Source of the DNA: Prorocentrum cordatum
Lineage: Eukaryota; Sar; Dinophyceae; Prorocentrales; Prorocentraceae
Length of the DNA: 50,000 nucleotides
NCBI GenBank assembly: GCA_963575745.1
Contig: CAUYUJ010014611.1
Coordinates: 297,501 to 347,500, forward strand
Direction: 5' to 3'
Of this stretch, positions 20,195-30,055 are shown in pieces (positions within the stretch are counted from its first letter, which is position 1; every line of letters begins with the position of its first letter). Under the pieces are notes generated by a model. The model had not been told where the DNA came from and made no database searches. It saw nothing but the letters and a program-made list of their open reading frames with translations. The position numbers and the translations under genes were made by a program.

Positions 20195-20515
20195 CGTTTG
20201 ACTCGTCCTCGTCGTCGTGGTCGTTGTTGTCGTCGTCGTCGTCGTCGCTGTCGCCGTCGCCGGTCCCCTCCCTTTCCCTGAGCCTGGCGCCGCTGCCTCC
20301 ACTTTCACTGGGCCCTCCTCCTCGAGCGCGCCAGCCACAGCGAAATTGAGCAGCGCTGTAGTTGAGTCGAAAGGAAGCCCCTTCCCTTTTATCCCTTCCC
20401 CGCCGGGGGGGTGTCCCGGGGGAGGTCCCGGGGGAGAGCCCCGGGGAGGTACCAAGGGAGGTCCCGGGGGAGGTCCCGGGGGAGGTCCCGGGGGAGGTCC
20501 CGGGGGGTCCCGGGT
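20195..20515. repeat. GTC tract and 12-bp GGAGGTCCCGGG repeat
   Basis: 20,200-20,262 is a (GTC)n tract. 20,405-20,515 contains about eight units of GGAGGTCCCGGG with a few variants. Both give low-complexity frames. Confidence 0.85.
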
Positions 20516-20549
20516 CAGATACGACTCCCCTCCGGGCGGTTCGGGAGCC

Positions 20550-20930
20550 CAGACAATCCCCAAGAGGCCCCCAAGATTGCCCCAAGACAGCCCAGGAGAG
20601 CCCAAAATTGCCCAGGAGGCCTCCAAGAGCGCCTCGAGACGGCGTACGAGGAGCCCTGGACGGCCCAAGACGGCCTCAAGAGAGCCCCAGGCTGTCCCAA
20701 GAAAGCCTCTGGCCTCCTCTTCCTCCTCCTCCTCCTCCTCCTCCTCCTCCTCCTCCTCCTCCTCCTCCTCCCCCTCCCCCCTCTGCTCCCCCTCCTCCTG
20801 CTCTCCTCTGCCTCCTTCTCCTCCTCGTCCTTCTCCTCCACAACCTTCTCCCCCCTCCTCCTCCCTCATCCACCTCCCCCACCCTTCCTCCACCTCCCAC
20901 TCATCCTCCTCTCCCTGCCCCCCCTTGATT
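20550..20930 (+). repeat. CCAAGA-rich block followed by CTC array
   Basis: 20,550-20,718 is CCAAGA-type. 20,718-20,920 is (CTC)n with C- and T-run variants. The order CCAAGA block then trinucleotide array repeats the arrangement at 600-2,560 and 15,598-15,830. Confidence 0.75.
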
Positions 20931-21175
20931 TCATCTTCGTCGTTCTCACGGTCGGCGGCACTGGCCGTAAGGCCTTCGCAATAAGGGACGAGGGCTCTTC
21001 TTTCCTTAAGTTAGACCTCGATTTCCCAATCGAATACCCATAGAAAACCTGAGACAAACTGTAAAACAGTTAGGGGGCACTGAACCCCTCCCCAACGAAA
21101 AGGTTTCCTTCAACAGCGGCCCGACTATAATGGCTGACTGGCTACTGACTAGTCGCACCTATCAGCAGGCAAATC

Positions 21176-21745
21176 TTACGTTTGGCCGCCAAATGCGCAA
21201 CTCGTGGCGCAATCAATAACAAACAATAACGTGCCGTGTTAGCTTCGGCCACCCAATACGCGACCTATGGCGCAACCGTTTTGCGGGCCGCGTCAGTTTC
21301 GGCCGCCCAGCACGCAGCCTCTGGGGCAAGGAGTAGCAAGTCGCTAACCATTCAGCCACCCAACGCGCAACCTGTGGCGCAACCAATAGCATGCCGTTTT
21401 AGTTCTGGCCGCCCAAATGCGGAGCCTATGACGCAACCGTTTTGCGGGCCTTTTCAGATTCAGTCGTCCAATGTGCAACCCATGGCGCAACCGTTAGCAG
21501 GCCGTCGTAGTTTCGGCGACCCAATGCACACCTTATAGCAACACCGCTAGCATACCGCTAAGTTTGGCCTCCCAATGCGCAAGCGATGGCCCATGGCGTA
21601 ACCAATAGCATGCCGTGTGAATTGCGGCCGCCCAGAGCGTAACCCATAGCGCAACCGCAAGCAGACAGATTGATGTTCGGCGGGCCCATGGGGCAACCAA
21701 TAGCAAGCTGTTTTAGTTTCGGCCGCCCAATGCTCAAACTATGTC
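21176..21745 (+). repeat. 54-bp degenerate satellite, about 11 units
   Basis: Units begin with TTTCGGCCGCCCAATGCGCA or close variants at about 21,180, 21,242, 21,296, 21,350, 21,402, 21,458, 21,510, 21,562, 21,620, 21,675 and 21,716. Each continues CC.ATGGCGCAACC and A.TAGCA.GCCG. Spacing is mostly 52-58 bp. Units are diverged, so the array is old. No open frame is conserved. Confidence 0.8.
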
Positions 21746-22080
21746 AGGGTAAATGGGGTGGAAGAAGACGACGGATGGGACGGGGCGGGAGAAGGACGAG
21801 GGACGATTGGGAACAACTCCTGCAAGGTCTGCGTAATAAATATTAACCGATACTCAGCCCAATTAACAGGCCGATAAACCGGATTATGCCAGACTAAGCC
21901 TGGCGTTATGCCGAGTTACAGGGGATTCAGCTGGATTGAGCGCGATTTAGTCGGATTCCGACCACGGCTAAACCAGCGCTGATGATGCATTCAACCTCCG
22001 ACCAAGAGCGAGGGAAGGACGCATGGGAAGAAGAGGGTGAAGGAAGGATGGGAGGAGGCGAGGAAGGAGAGGAGGATGGC
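21746..22080. other. Unassigned sequence
   Basis: Nothing recognised. Near 21,840-21,960 there are loosely repeated GCCGATAAACCGGATT and GATTTAGTCGGATT words. Confidence 0.4.
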
Positions 22081-22082
22081 TC

Positions 22083-22263
22083 CTAAGGGCTCTGGGACGT
22101 GAGCTCGCGCCCGTGGGATAGAAAGATGTGCCCAACGCTGCTGGACGGGACCGTTGGGAACAAGGGCCTCCTGCAGGTCCTGCCCGGCCACTTCGCGCCG
22201 CTCCAACAGGCGGGCAGGCCGGGAGCAAATCTCGTCAACTGCCGAACAGAGCTCGACCACGTA
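22083..22263 (-). CDS. Possible exon, unknown protein
   Basis: TTTTGACAG (acceptor) precedes 22,263 on minus. The frame reads YVVELCSAVDEICSRPARLL, then ERREVAGQDLQEALVPNG, then PVQQRWAHLSIPRARAHV. It has a good mix of residues and mostly G/C-ending codons. The plus strand also has a fair reading (NKGLLQVLPGHFAPLQQAGR). The downstream border is not clear. No family is recognised. Confidence 0.35.
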
Positions 22264-22779
22264 CTGTCAAAACGTGTACTATCAAGGACGGGTGGTACGG
22301 ACGCAAGACCCATGGAGGCCGAAGCTGGGATTTGTTTGGGGCGGCGGGCGACCAGTGAAAACGGCAACGGACGGGCTGCAGAGGCAAGGACACACTGGGT
22401 GCCCTAGATGAAGGCGCGCGTCCTTACTAGGCGCGTTGACTGTAGGGCCAAATCCGCTCAAAATCAATCCCTGGACCCCTCCCGGGGTCCATCTGGCGCA
22501 ACTTCAATCCCGGGGCCCAGAACGCCCCCAGAGGCCGAAAAGGGCAACAAACCTGCCCGAACCCAGAACCTCGACTGCATGTCCCGCCCCAGCCAGGCGG
22601 AGGCGCCAGCGAACGAACGGGGCGCAACAGCGGCGCCTCCGCTCGGCACGCTGCTGCGGAGCACGCGCCGATCTTGGGCCAACCACGGCGGCCGCAGGGA
22701 CTGCCCGCCACAACGTGCTGCGCCTTGCCCAAGGATGCCTGGCCGAGCCCCAGCCCCGCCCCAGCTGGGCGGAGGCGAC

Positions 22780-22820
22780 GACGACGAAGACGACGAAGAC
22801 GACGACGACGACGACGACGA

Positions 22821-22853
<33 letters not shown>

Positions 22854-22965
22854 CCGACGACGACGACGCCCAGCGCCCAGCGCCCGGCGCCCGGCGCCCG
22901 GCGCCCGGCGTACGACGCCCGACGTACGACGCCCGACGTACGACGCCCGACGCCGCCTGCGCCGC
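22780..22965. repeat. GAC tract and GCCCGGC/GTACGAC repeats
   Basis: (GAC)n to about 22,862, then GCGCCCGGC units, then GTACGACGCCCGAC units. Frames are poly-Asp, Arg/Pro and Ser. The CTCGCCCCAGC.GGGCGGAG motif occurs near 22,580, 22,752 and 22,990, a loosely spaced direct repeat. Confidence 0.85.
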
Positions 22966-23105
22966 TCGACGCCGACGCTCGAATGCTGCATGCCTCGCCC
23001 CAGCCGGGCGGAGGCGCAAAGCGAAGCGAAGCTCGGCGACGACCGCACGGGCGCAGGTGCGCCGCGCTGCCCCAGAGCTCCGAGGATGGGATTTTGTTCA
23101 GTCTG

Positions 23106-23258
23106 GCGGTTGTTTCCTGGAGTTCGGCCTCCGGGTCCCGTTCTCGGGCCCAAGGGTCATCAAAAGTGGAGCCGGGGCGAAAAACCACCTCGGGGGAAGG
23201 GCTCGGGACCTCTGGGGCCGCGGATTGAAAAAATCGTATCGGCGGATGTCTGGGGCCC
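23106..23258 (+). repeat. Dispersed repeat, also at 5,636
   Basis: It shares TCGGGACCTCTGGGGCCGC, GGATTGAAA and GCGGATGTCTGGG with 5,636-5,790, plus a weaker left half. Confidence 0.65.
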
Positions 23259-23430
23259 CGCTCAAGACCGGCGGAAACACAAGGCCCACACAACACAAAG
23301 CCAACCGCACACCGATCCCACGCAAGGCGGCACAAGGCCTGTGCGAAACGCAACGAAAGAAGACGAGGCCAGGACGTGAACAAAGTCGGACCCGGGATAA
23401 ATTGGATCTCTGAGGTCCGGCGGTTCTAGA

Positions 23431-23520
23431 GGATGTATCGGGCGCTGGGGCCGTTCCAGAGCGCTCCGGTAAGCTCTGAGAGCGTTCCCGAACGCTCTGG
23501 AAAGATGTATCCTGGCCCTC
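23431..23520 (+). repeat. Dispersed repeat, also at 38,464
   Basis: GTATCGGGCGC, a gap, CTGAGAGCGTTCC, CTCTGGAA.GATG and TATCC recur in the same order at 38,464-38,625 with insertions. Confidence 0.5.
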
Positions 23521-23559
23521 GCCCCGCCCGACAAGGCACAAGAAGCTCAGTAGAATTGG

Positions 23560-24143
23560 TCCATGCCGTCCCCGCCACTTCCAATCCTCCTGCCAGTGTC
23601 CGACAAGAAGGGGGGAGGAAAAAAGAATCCTCCCACGCGCTATCAGGACATGCCCAGACCAGCGCTCTGCGCTCTGAGCCATCCCCGACAGGGACTGCTC
23701 AGCTCTGATGGCAGACGAATGCTTCCGCACACGAGGGCACGAAGAAGAACGCGAGGAAGAGGAGGGGGAGAACGAGGAAGCAGACGGAGAAGAAGGAGGA
23801 AGGAGGGAGGGAGGAGGACGAGGAGGGCGGAGCCAGCCTGCGAGCATACGTGCAGCTGAGCATCAAGACTGCCCCACCTTCGCGCTCGCGCGCTCGCAAC
23901 GCCACAGGGCAAGCCCGTGGAAGTGCACGCGAGAGCGCAGGCGGGGCCAGTCTTCGAGCGATGTGCGCTTCCGGATCTGCCCACCAGGCCCGCCCCACCC
24001 AGGCGCTTGAAGCGGCCCAGGGCCCCGTGGAGGTGGGCGGTGTCGTACACCTTATGCTGCCGAGGCTCTCTGCCACCGCTGCCGCTTGACGTCCACAGCG
24101 ACAGGCAACCGAAGCAAGCCGCTCTCTGACGGCAGTGTCACCA

Positions 24144-24186
<43 letters not shown>

Positions 24187-24655
24187 TGTCGGCGGCGTCG
24201 TCGGCGCCCTCCTCCATCCGCGCATAGGCGGCACGGAATCATCGGCACAGCCATCTAAGAACACACGCAATCCAATGGTTGCACCATAACTGCTGATTGC
24301 GCCCGTGCTCTACCAATTGCGAATTCTAAAATCCGAGCGGCCTGTCCCTTTGAACTACGTGTCTTCCAGCTAGAAGGAAGGGGAAGCTAATGCTCCTTTA
24401 AAATGTCATCTCTCGCCTGAGTAGCAGAGCCATGGGGCGCTCTTCGATCAAGGGGGCGTTCCACACAATGACGTGGAACGCCTCTAGGTAGTTGTACGGA
24501 GAAGACGTGGCACGGAAGGGTGTATTGCAACATCGTCGATGCATCCTGGTGCTGCTCCACCACGGGAGCACGACGGGGAGAAGCCGGGTGGGCCAACGTC
24601 GAAACGGATCTCAAGGGATACTGAGCATCTGGGAAATGTCATGTTGCACCAGTTC
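23560..24655. other. Unassigned, with a GTC tract
   Basis: 23,740-23,830 is purine-rich and 24,135-24,200 is a (GTC)n tract. On minus, about 24,047-23,975 reads VYDTAHLHGALGRFKRLG, but the plus strand reads QALEAAQGPVEVGGVVHL equally well, so no exon is called. 24,380-24,650 is non-repetitive with no recognised domain. Confidence 0.35.
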
Positions 24656-24661
24656 GACATA

Positions 24662-25514
24662 GACATTCATAGATACATACACATACACATATACATACAT
24701 ACACACATACATACATACATACATACATACATGCATGCATGCATGCATGCATGCATGCATGCATACATACATACATACATACATAAATACATACATACAT
24801 GCATACATACATCCATACCCACATACCCACATACACACATACACAAATACACACATACCCACATACACACATACATACATACATACATACATCCATCCAT
24901 CCATCCATACATACATACGTACGTACATACATACATACATACGGCCCTACCTACCTACCGACCGACCGACCGACCTACCTACCAGCATACATACATACGA
25001 CATACATACATACATACATACATACATACATACATGCATACATACATGCATGCATGCATGAATGCATACATACATACATACATACATACATACATACATA
25101 CATACACACACACATGCTTACATGCATGAATGCATGCATGCATGCATGCATACATAAATACATACATACATACATACAAACATACAGCCATACAGATATA
25201 CAGACATACAGACATACAGACATACAGGCATACAGACATGCATACATACATACACACATACATACATACATACATACATTCATACATATACACACATGCA
25301 TACGTGCATGCATGCATGCATACATACATACAGACAGACAGACAGACATAAAGACATACAGCCATACAGCCATACAGACATACAGACATACAGACATACA
25401 GACATACAGACATACATACATACATACATACATGCATGCATGCATGCATACATACACATATACACGCATACATACAGCCATCCATACATACATACACACA
25501 GAGGTGCATACATT
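24662..25514 (+). repeat. CATA/CATG tetranucleotide array
   Basis: About 850 bp of (CATA)n with CATG, ACAG and ACCG variants. The frames are Tyr-Ile-His-Thr on plus and Met-Tyr-Val-Cys on minus. These long open frames arise from a 4-bp unit without stops and are not genes. Confidence 0.97.
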
Positions 25515-25555
25515 CTATAACCATCGCGCGCGTTTCTCGCGCGCTCAAGTTCTAG
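25515..25555. repeat. TAGAACC/GGTTCTA GC hairpin, copy 2
   Basis: CTATAACCATCGCGCGCG, a TTTCT-type loop, then CGCGCGCTCAAGTTCTAG. It sits exactly between the CATA array and the next trinucleotide array. Confidence 0.6.
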
Positions 25556-25564
25556 CTAGGATCC

Positions 25565-25855
25565 TCGTAATCGTCACCATCGCCATCCTCGTCGCCATCA
25601 TCTTCATCGTTATCGTCATCGACATCGTCATCATCACCATCACCATCACCATCAACACCATCAGCAACACCCTCGTCATCCCCGTCGTCATCATCGCAAT
25701 CGTCATCATCGTCATTATCGTCAACCGCATCACCATCATCATCGTCATCATCGTCATCATCATCGTCATCATCATCGTCGTCATTATCACCATCGTCATC
25801 GTCATCGCAAGCATCGTCGTCGTCGTCTTCGTCGTCGTCCTCGCCCTCAGCATCC
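25565..25855 (+). repeat. ATC/GTC trinucleotide array
   Basis: Imperfect (ATC)n and (GTC)n repeats. The frames are poly-Ile/Val on plus and poly-Asp or poly-Met on minus. Confidence 0.95.
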
Positions 25856-25979
25856 CTCCCCAAGGCCGAGCGTCTCGGTAACTGGGGTTGTGGACATGAT
25901 GCCGCCATGCCTGGGTGATGTGCCAGTGGAGTGCTGGATGCCTGTTCGGATCTGGGTGGTGGAAGTTTTTCGGAGGCCT

Positions 25980-26135
25980 CTTGGAGAGCTCTAGGGGGGC
26001 TCTTGGGTACTTCGTGGTTGCCTCTTGGGGCCCCTTGGGAGTCTCCTGAGGGCCTCTTGGAAGCCTCTTGGGGCTTCCTGGGGGCCTCTGGAGGGCCTCT
26101 TGGGGACTCCTGGGGGCTTCTTGGGGTCCTCTGTT
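25980..26135 (-). repeat. CCAAGA-rich block, minus orientation
   Basis: CTCTTGGGGGC, CTCTTGGAAGCC and CTCTTGGGGACTCC words are the reverse complement of the plus-strand blocks. Confidence 0.6.
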
Positions 26136-26178
26136 GGGCGAGGGCTCGAAATGTCGGTTCGTGTTTCCCTTCTGTGTC

Positions 26179-26217
26179 CTAGAACCACGCGCGCGCTTCG
26201 CGCGCGCTTAGGTTCTT
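26179..26217. repeat. TAGAACC/GGTTCTA GC hairpin, copy 3
   Basis: The cleanest copy: CTAGAACCACGCGCGCGC, TTC loop, GCGCGCGCTTAGGTTCT. It lies 44 bp from the edge of a CCAAGA block. Confidence 0.7.
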
Positions 26218-26387
26218 GTCGATTCTGGACACGGCTTCAATATCTAAACGAGTTGTCCCGTGGGGCATTGCAGGTGCCTCCCGTTGACGTATAGTTGATG
26301 TTCGGGCGGATACTGCGAAGCCCAAGCACAAGGTTAGACTGTACCATACAACTCTGGATTCGGAGCCGTCCCGAGCGGCGCGGTGCA

Positions 26388-26790
26388 ATCGCTGGCACGT
26401 TCAGCCGTGGTAGAATGCCAAGTGCTGTTTGGTATGGCTTCTGTGATATGCTAAGGGGCCCTCCGCTCTCCTGTGTGCGCCTCCCTGCCTGAATCGCCTC
26501 ATGTTCTCGAGGCTCTGTCGGCGCTCAGACATGTCTCGGCGCTCGTGAAAGCGCCTTAAATGCTCAACATGGCTTCCCAGACGGACCTGGGAGGCCTCCT
26601 CAGCCGCCGAGATGGCTCATGATGCTTCCAAGACGGCCCAAGAAGTTCCAAGGAAGCCCAAAGAGTGCGCGAAGAGGACCCCCATGAAGGGCCAAAGAAA
26701 CACACATATTGATTTCCAATCCGTTTTCGATGCTTGTTACGTTATCGTTTGTTCTACCTTCTGGCGCTCCAAGACGGCCCCAGGGGCCTG
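26388..26790 (+). repeat. Dispersed repeat family X, copy 2
   Basis: Aligns with 446-800: GCTGGCACGTTCA, GTGGTAGAATGCCAAGTGCT, CTAAGGGGCCCTC, CTCGAGGCTCTGTCGGCGCT and CAGACGGACCTGGGAGGCC. At 26,699-26,760 it has an insert relative to copy 1. Confidence 0.65.
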
Positions 26791-27440
26791 CAAGACCGCC
26801 GCAAGACCGCCCCAAGACGCCTGCAAGACCGCCCCAAGACAATGGTGGGCGGAAGACCAAAGAATCATGTTCCCGGAAAGCTGTCTGTGAAGTACGATTT
26901 TCCGATGTCTCTTGGGGGCCCGCAGGGGGCTTCCCTGGGAGCCCCTTGGGGGCCTATTGGGGCTTCCGGGGGGCCTCTAGGGAGCCTCACGGGGCTTCTT
27001 GGGAGCCTCTTGATGGCCTCCTGGGGCGTCCTAGGAACCTCTTAGGCCGGCTTGAAATGTCGCGCTCTTCGGGCCCTTTTGGGTCGCTCTTGGGGCTCTC
27101 TTGGGGCGCTCTCGAGGCCCTCTTGAATTATCTGGGGAGCCTCCTGGGCCGTCTCTGGGCTTTCTTGGGGGCCTCTGCGGCCGTCTTGGAGCGACCTGAA
27201 GGGCCTCTGACGCCGTCCGGGACCGTGGGGAGGCGGAACATGCGAGAGCGCAAAAATGCTTGAAAAACCATATAATAATTGATGACTTTCGGCTTCTGGG
27301 GCCCTTTGGAGGGGCTTCTGAAGGCGCTCTTGGGGCGTTTTGGCGGCGTCGTCGGCCGTCCTGAGGCCATCTTCGGCGTGTCTGGGGCCTCTTGGGGCTG
27401 CCTTGGCAATCTTTAGGGCCCTCTTGGCGTGTCGTGGCGT
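26610..27440. repeat. CCAAGA blocks in inverted arrangement
   Basis: 26,610-26,850 carries the motif on plus (AAGACGGCCC, CCCCAAGACG). From 26,905 to 27,210 and from 27,290 to 27,440 the same motif is on minus (CTCTTGGGGGCC, GGCGCTCTTGGGG). The 27,240-27,295 spacer, read on minus, resembles the T-rich segment at 4,590-4,650. This looks like two related repeats head to head. Confidence 0.6.
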
Positions 27441-27540
27441 GTTTGGGAGCGGGCCCGGGCAGTCCCGGGAGCCCTGGGCCCCCCCCAATCCCCCGATGGG
27501 GGGGTACGGCACCAGCCCGGGCCCCCCCCGGCCTACTCCG

Positions 27541-27575
27541 ATATACATGTGTATATATATATAGAGAGAGATACA

Positions 27576-27621
<46 letters not shown>

Positions 27622-27758
27622 TATTTATGTGTGTACACATACACATACATATATACCTACATGTAAAAATACACACATGCATACATGCATACATACACAC
27701 ACATACATACATACATACATACATACATACATACATACATACATACATACATGCATGC

Positions 27759-27803
<45 letters not shown>

Positions 27804-28345
27804 TACGTACGTACGTACATACATGCATACATACATGTTTCCATACATACCTACATACATACATACATACATACATACATACATACATACACACATACAT
27901 ACATACATACGTACGTACGTACGTGCATACATACATACATACATACATACATACACACATACATGCATACATACATAATTGCTTACCGACATTACTACCT
28001 ACCTGCCTCCATACATACATACATACATACATACATACATACATACATACATACACACATACATACATACATACATACATTCATGCATGCATGCATGCAT
28101 GCATGCATGCATGCATACATACATACATGCCGACATACCTACCTACCTACCTACATGCGTACAGACATGCAAACACATACATACATGCATGCATGCACAT
28201 ATGCACAGATGCATAGCTGCATGCCTGCATGCATGCATACATGCATACATGCAAATATCCACACATGCAGACATGCATGCAGTGCTGCATACGTGCATAC
28301 ATACATGCAGTGCTGCATACATACATGCATACATGCATGCAGGTA
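27541..28345 (+). repeat. TA, CATA and GACA array
   Basis: (TA)n to about 27,650, then (CATA)n with (GACA)n at 27,765-27,802 and CATG variants. It is an 800-bp second array of the type seen at 24,662. No genes. Confidence 0.97.
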
Positions 28346-28640
28346 CATACATTACATTACATTACATTACATTACATTACATTACATTACATTACATTAC
28401 ATTACATTACATTACATTACATTACAATACATTGCATTTCATTGCATTACATTACATTACATACCATTCCATTAAATTACATTACATTGCATACATACAT
28501 ACATGCATCCATGCATGCATACATGCATGCATGCATACATACATACGGTCATGCATGCATGCATACATGCATGCATGCATACGTACATGCATGCATACGT
28601 GCAATGTACATGTGCATGTAGATGTAAATGAACACGTACA
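28346..28640 (+). repeat. ATTAC pentamer and CATG array
   Basis: About 17 perfect ATTAC units from 28,346 to 28,425, then degenerate copies, then CATG/CATA repeats. Confidence 0.95.
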
Positions 28641-28733
28641 TATGCCTGCACGTTTACGCATGTCTGTATAGATATGTGCGTGATTAAGATGCAGTTTATC
28701 GTAAACGCATATGCACATATACACACGGACCTA

Positions 28734-28895
28734 GTTCAGAATAACATTATTCAAGAAGATGAAACCCTCCGCTGGCCAAACTGAAGAACCTTCGAGGGTA
28801 CCGTCCCCCAGGATGCACAAAAACATCCAACAAACACGAAAAACATTAGGGCACCCTCCCCGAATCGACCTCGATCTTCTACCCCGGTACGACTG
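28734..28895 (+). mobile_element. TIR-175 element, copy 3
   Basis: It starts CACGGACC (two bases missing against copy 1) and ends GGTACGACTG. TACA stands directly left (28,730-28,733) and directly right (28,896-28,899), a possible 4-bp target duplication. CATA-type DNA nearby makes TACA common by chance, so this is only suggestive. Confidence 0.65.
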
Positions 28896-29439
28896 TACAT
28901 ACGCCGGCCCCCCTTGCGGGGACACCAGGCTGCGAGGCTCCCGGCTCCCATGTGTTATAGCCCTCCGGTCTCTGCCTGCGTCTGTAACGTGGTTACCGTC
29001 CGCGCGAGGGCGAGAGGCCGACAACCATCCAGGTGACCAGTGACCACCCCTCGCCATCGCTCGAGGTCAGAATCGTGTATAAATTACCCGATATTTGCGC
29101 TCCTGGGGTCCGAATCCGTGTAAACAACGCCAGAATCAGTTGGAAATCGCTTGTCCAGCCCGTTGTACGAGGTGGACGATGTCACGGACGACACTGGAGC
29201 AGCGACAGTGCCCAGGCTCGGCTCAAAGACAGCATCGACATGAGGGGTGACGATACGGAATTTGAAAACCGTGGCACTTGCGAATTGTTCTTTAAGAGCG
29301 CTCGTGTGCATACGCATGATAGGCAAGCCCAATGACTAGCCGAGTGGGTCGATGTGTCATGGGATGTTGTGTGCCCTAGCTGAAACCGAAGCGCAGACAA
29401 CGGACCACCCGTTTGTCGGAGGACACCGGTTCATATCGC

Positions 29440-29960
29440 AATAGGATGCGTACAAGTCCGGTGGCGTGCCGTAGCTGTGCTTGTTAATCGTAGACATACT
29501 AAGTCTGGCGTGGATTGCCGAAGCTTCGGAGGCAAAATGTGCTCGCCGTTGACATGAACACCAGGCTTCATAAGCTGAACGTTCTGAGCGCATACCTGCA
29601 GCACGCTGGACATCCACTCCGAAGCACGCCGGGCGAGACCGCGCCACAGGAGACTTATCGCGGCAAGAGATTTCAACACACAAGCTTTCATTGGACAAAG
29701 GGGATCTACTCAGTAACTTCTTGCTTGAAAACACCTTGATTGCTGGGCATATCGACGACTCTACTGACGAATTGCTTGATGTTCAGTTCAATAGACTTTC
29801 ACTTCCAGTCTTGGGCTGAAACGGCGAATCGATGTTATGCTATTTGACGTTAGCGCTTTATACACTACTTGCCGCTCAGTAGACCACCTCGACCTCGGAT
29901 CGGATCACCGAGCCGTGAGAAGTATCGCATGCTTCCCATATCTGCCTCCGAAGCACCACG
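29440..29960 (+). pseudogene. APE-type endonuclease region of the LINE
   Basis: The pieces match the expected order of the EEP fold: NVLSAYLQHAG (an expected strand before the catalytic part), RRLIAARDFNTQ with Asp-Phe-Asn at 29,669-29,677, a DLLSNFLLENTLIAG piece, KRRIDVMLFDV, and LDLGSDHRAV with Ser-Asp-His at 29,900-29,908. DFN and SDH are catalytic signatures of this nuclease family. The first three pieces lie in three different frames, so at least two or three frameshifts break this half. Confidence 0.7.
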
Positions 29961-30055
29961 CCAGAAGCAAACCAAAAAAACAGGGGGGCTCCAACCTCCT
30001 GACAAAACTTGTCTTGCCATAAAACTCTCGGAATCCGTGAGCACTCATATGGCCA

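Noticed and set aside
23970-24080. Exon-like reading on minus (VYDTAHLHGALGRFKRLG)
   Set aside because: The plus strand reads as well (QALEAAQGPVEVGGVVHL). Without transcripts the strand cannot be chosen.
24262-24370. tRNA-like sequence on minus (TTGGTAGAGCAC, GGTGCAACC)
   Set aside because: One D-loop-like box is present, but the cloverleaf stems and a proper T arm do not form. It could at most be a worn pol III-derived repeat.
24662-28640. CRISPR-like array
   Set aside because: There are no unique spacers between constant repeats; these are plain microsatellites.
24539-28671. Long Tyr-Ile-His-Thr and Met-Tyr-Val-Cys frames up to 360 residues
   Set aside because: A 4-bp unit without stop codons keeps all frames open. 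The sequence is pure CATA-type repeat.
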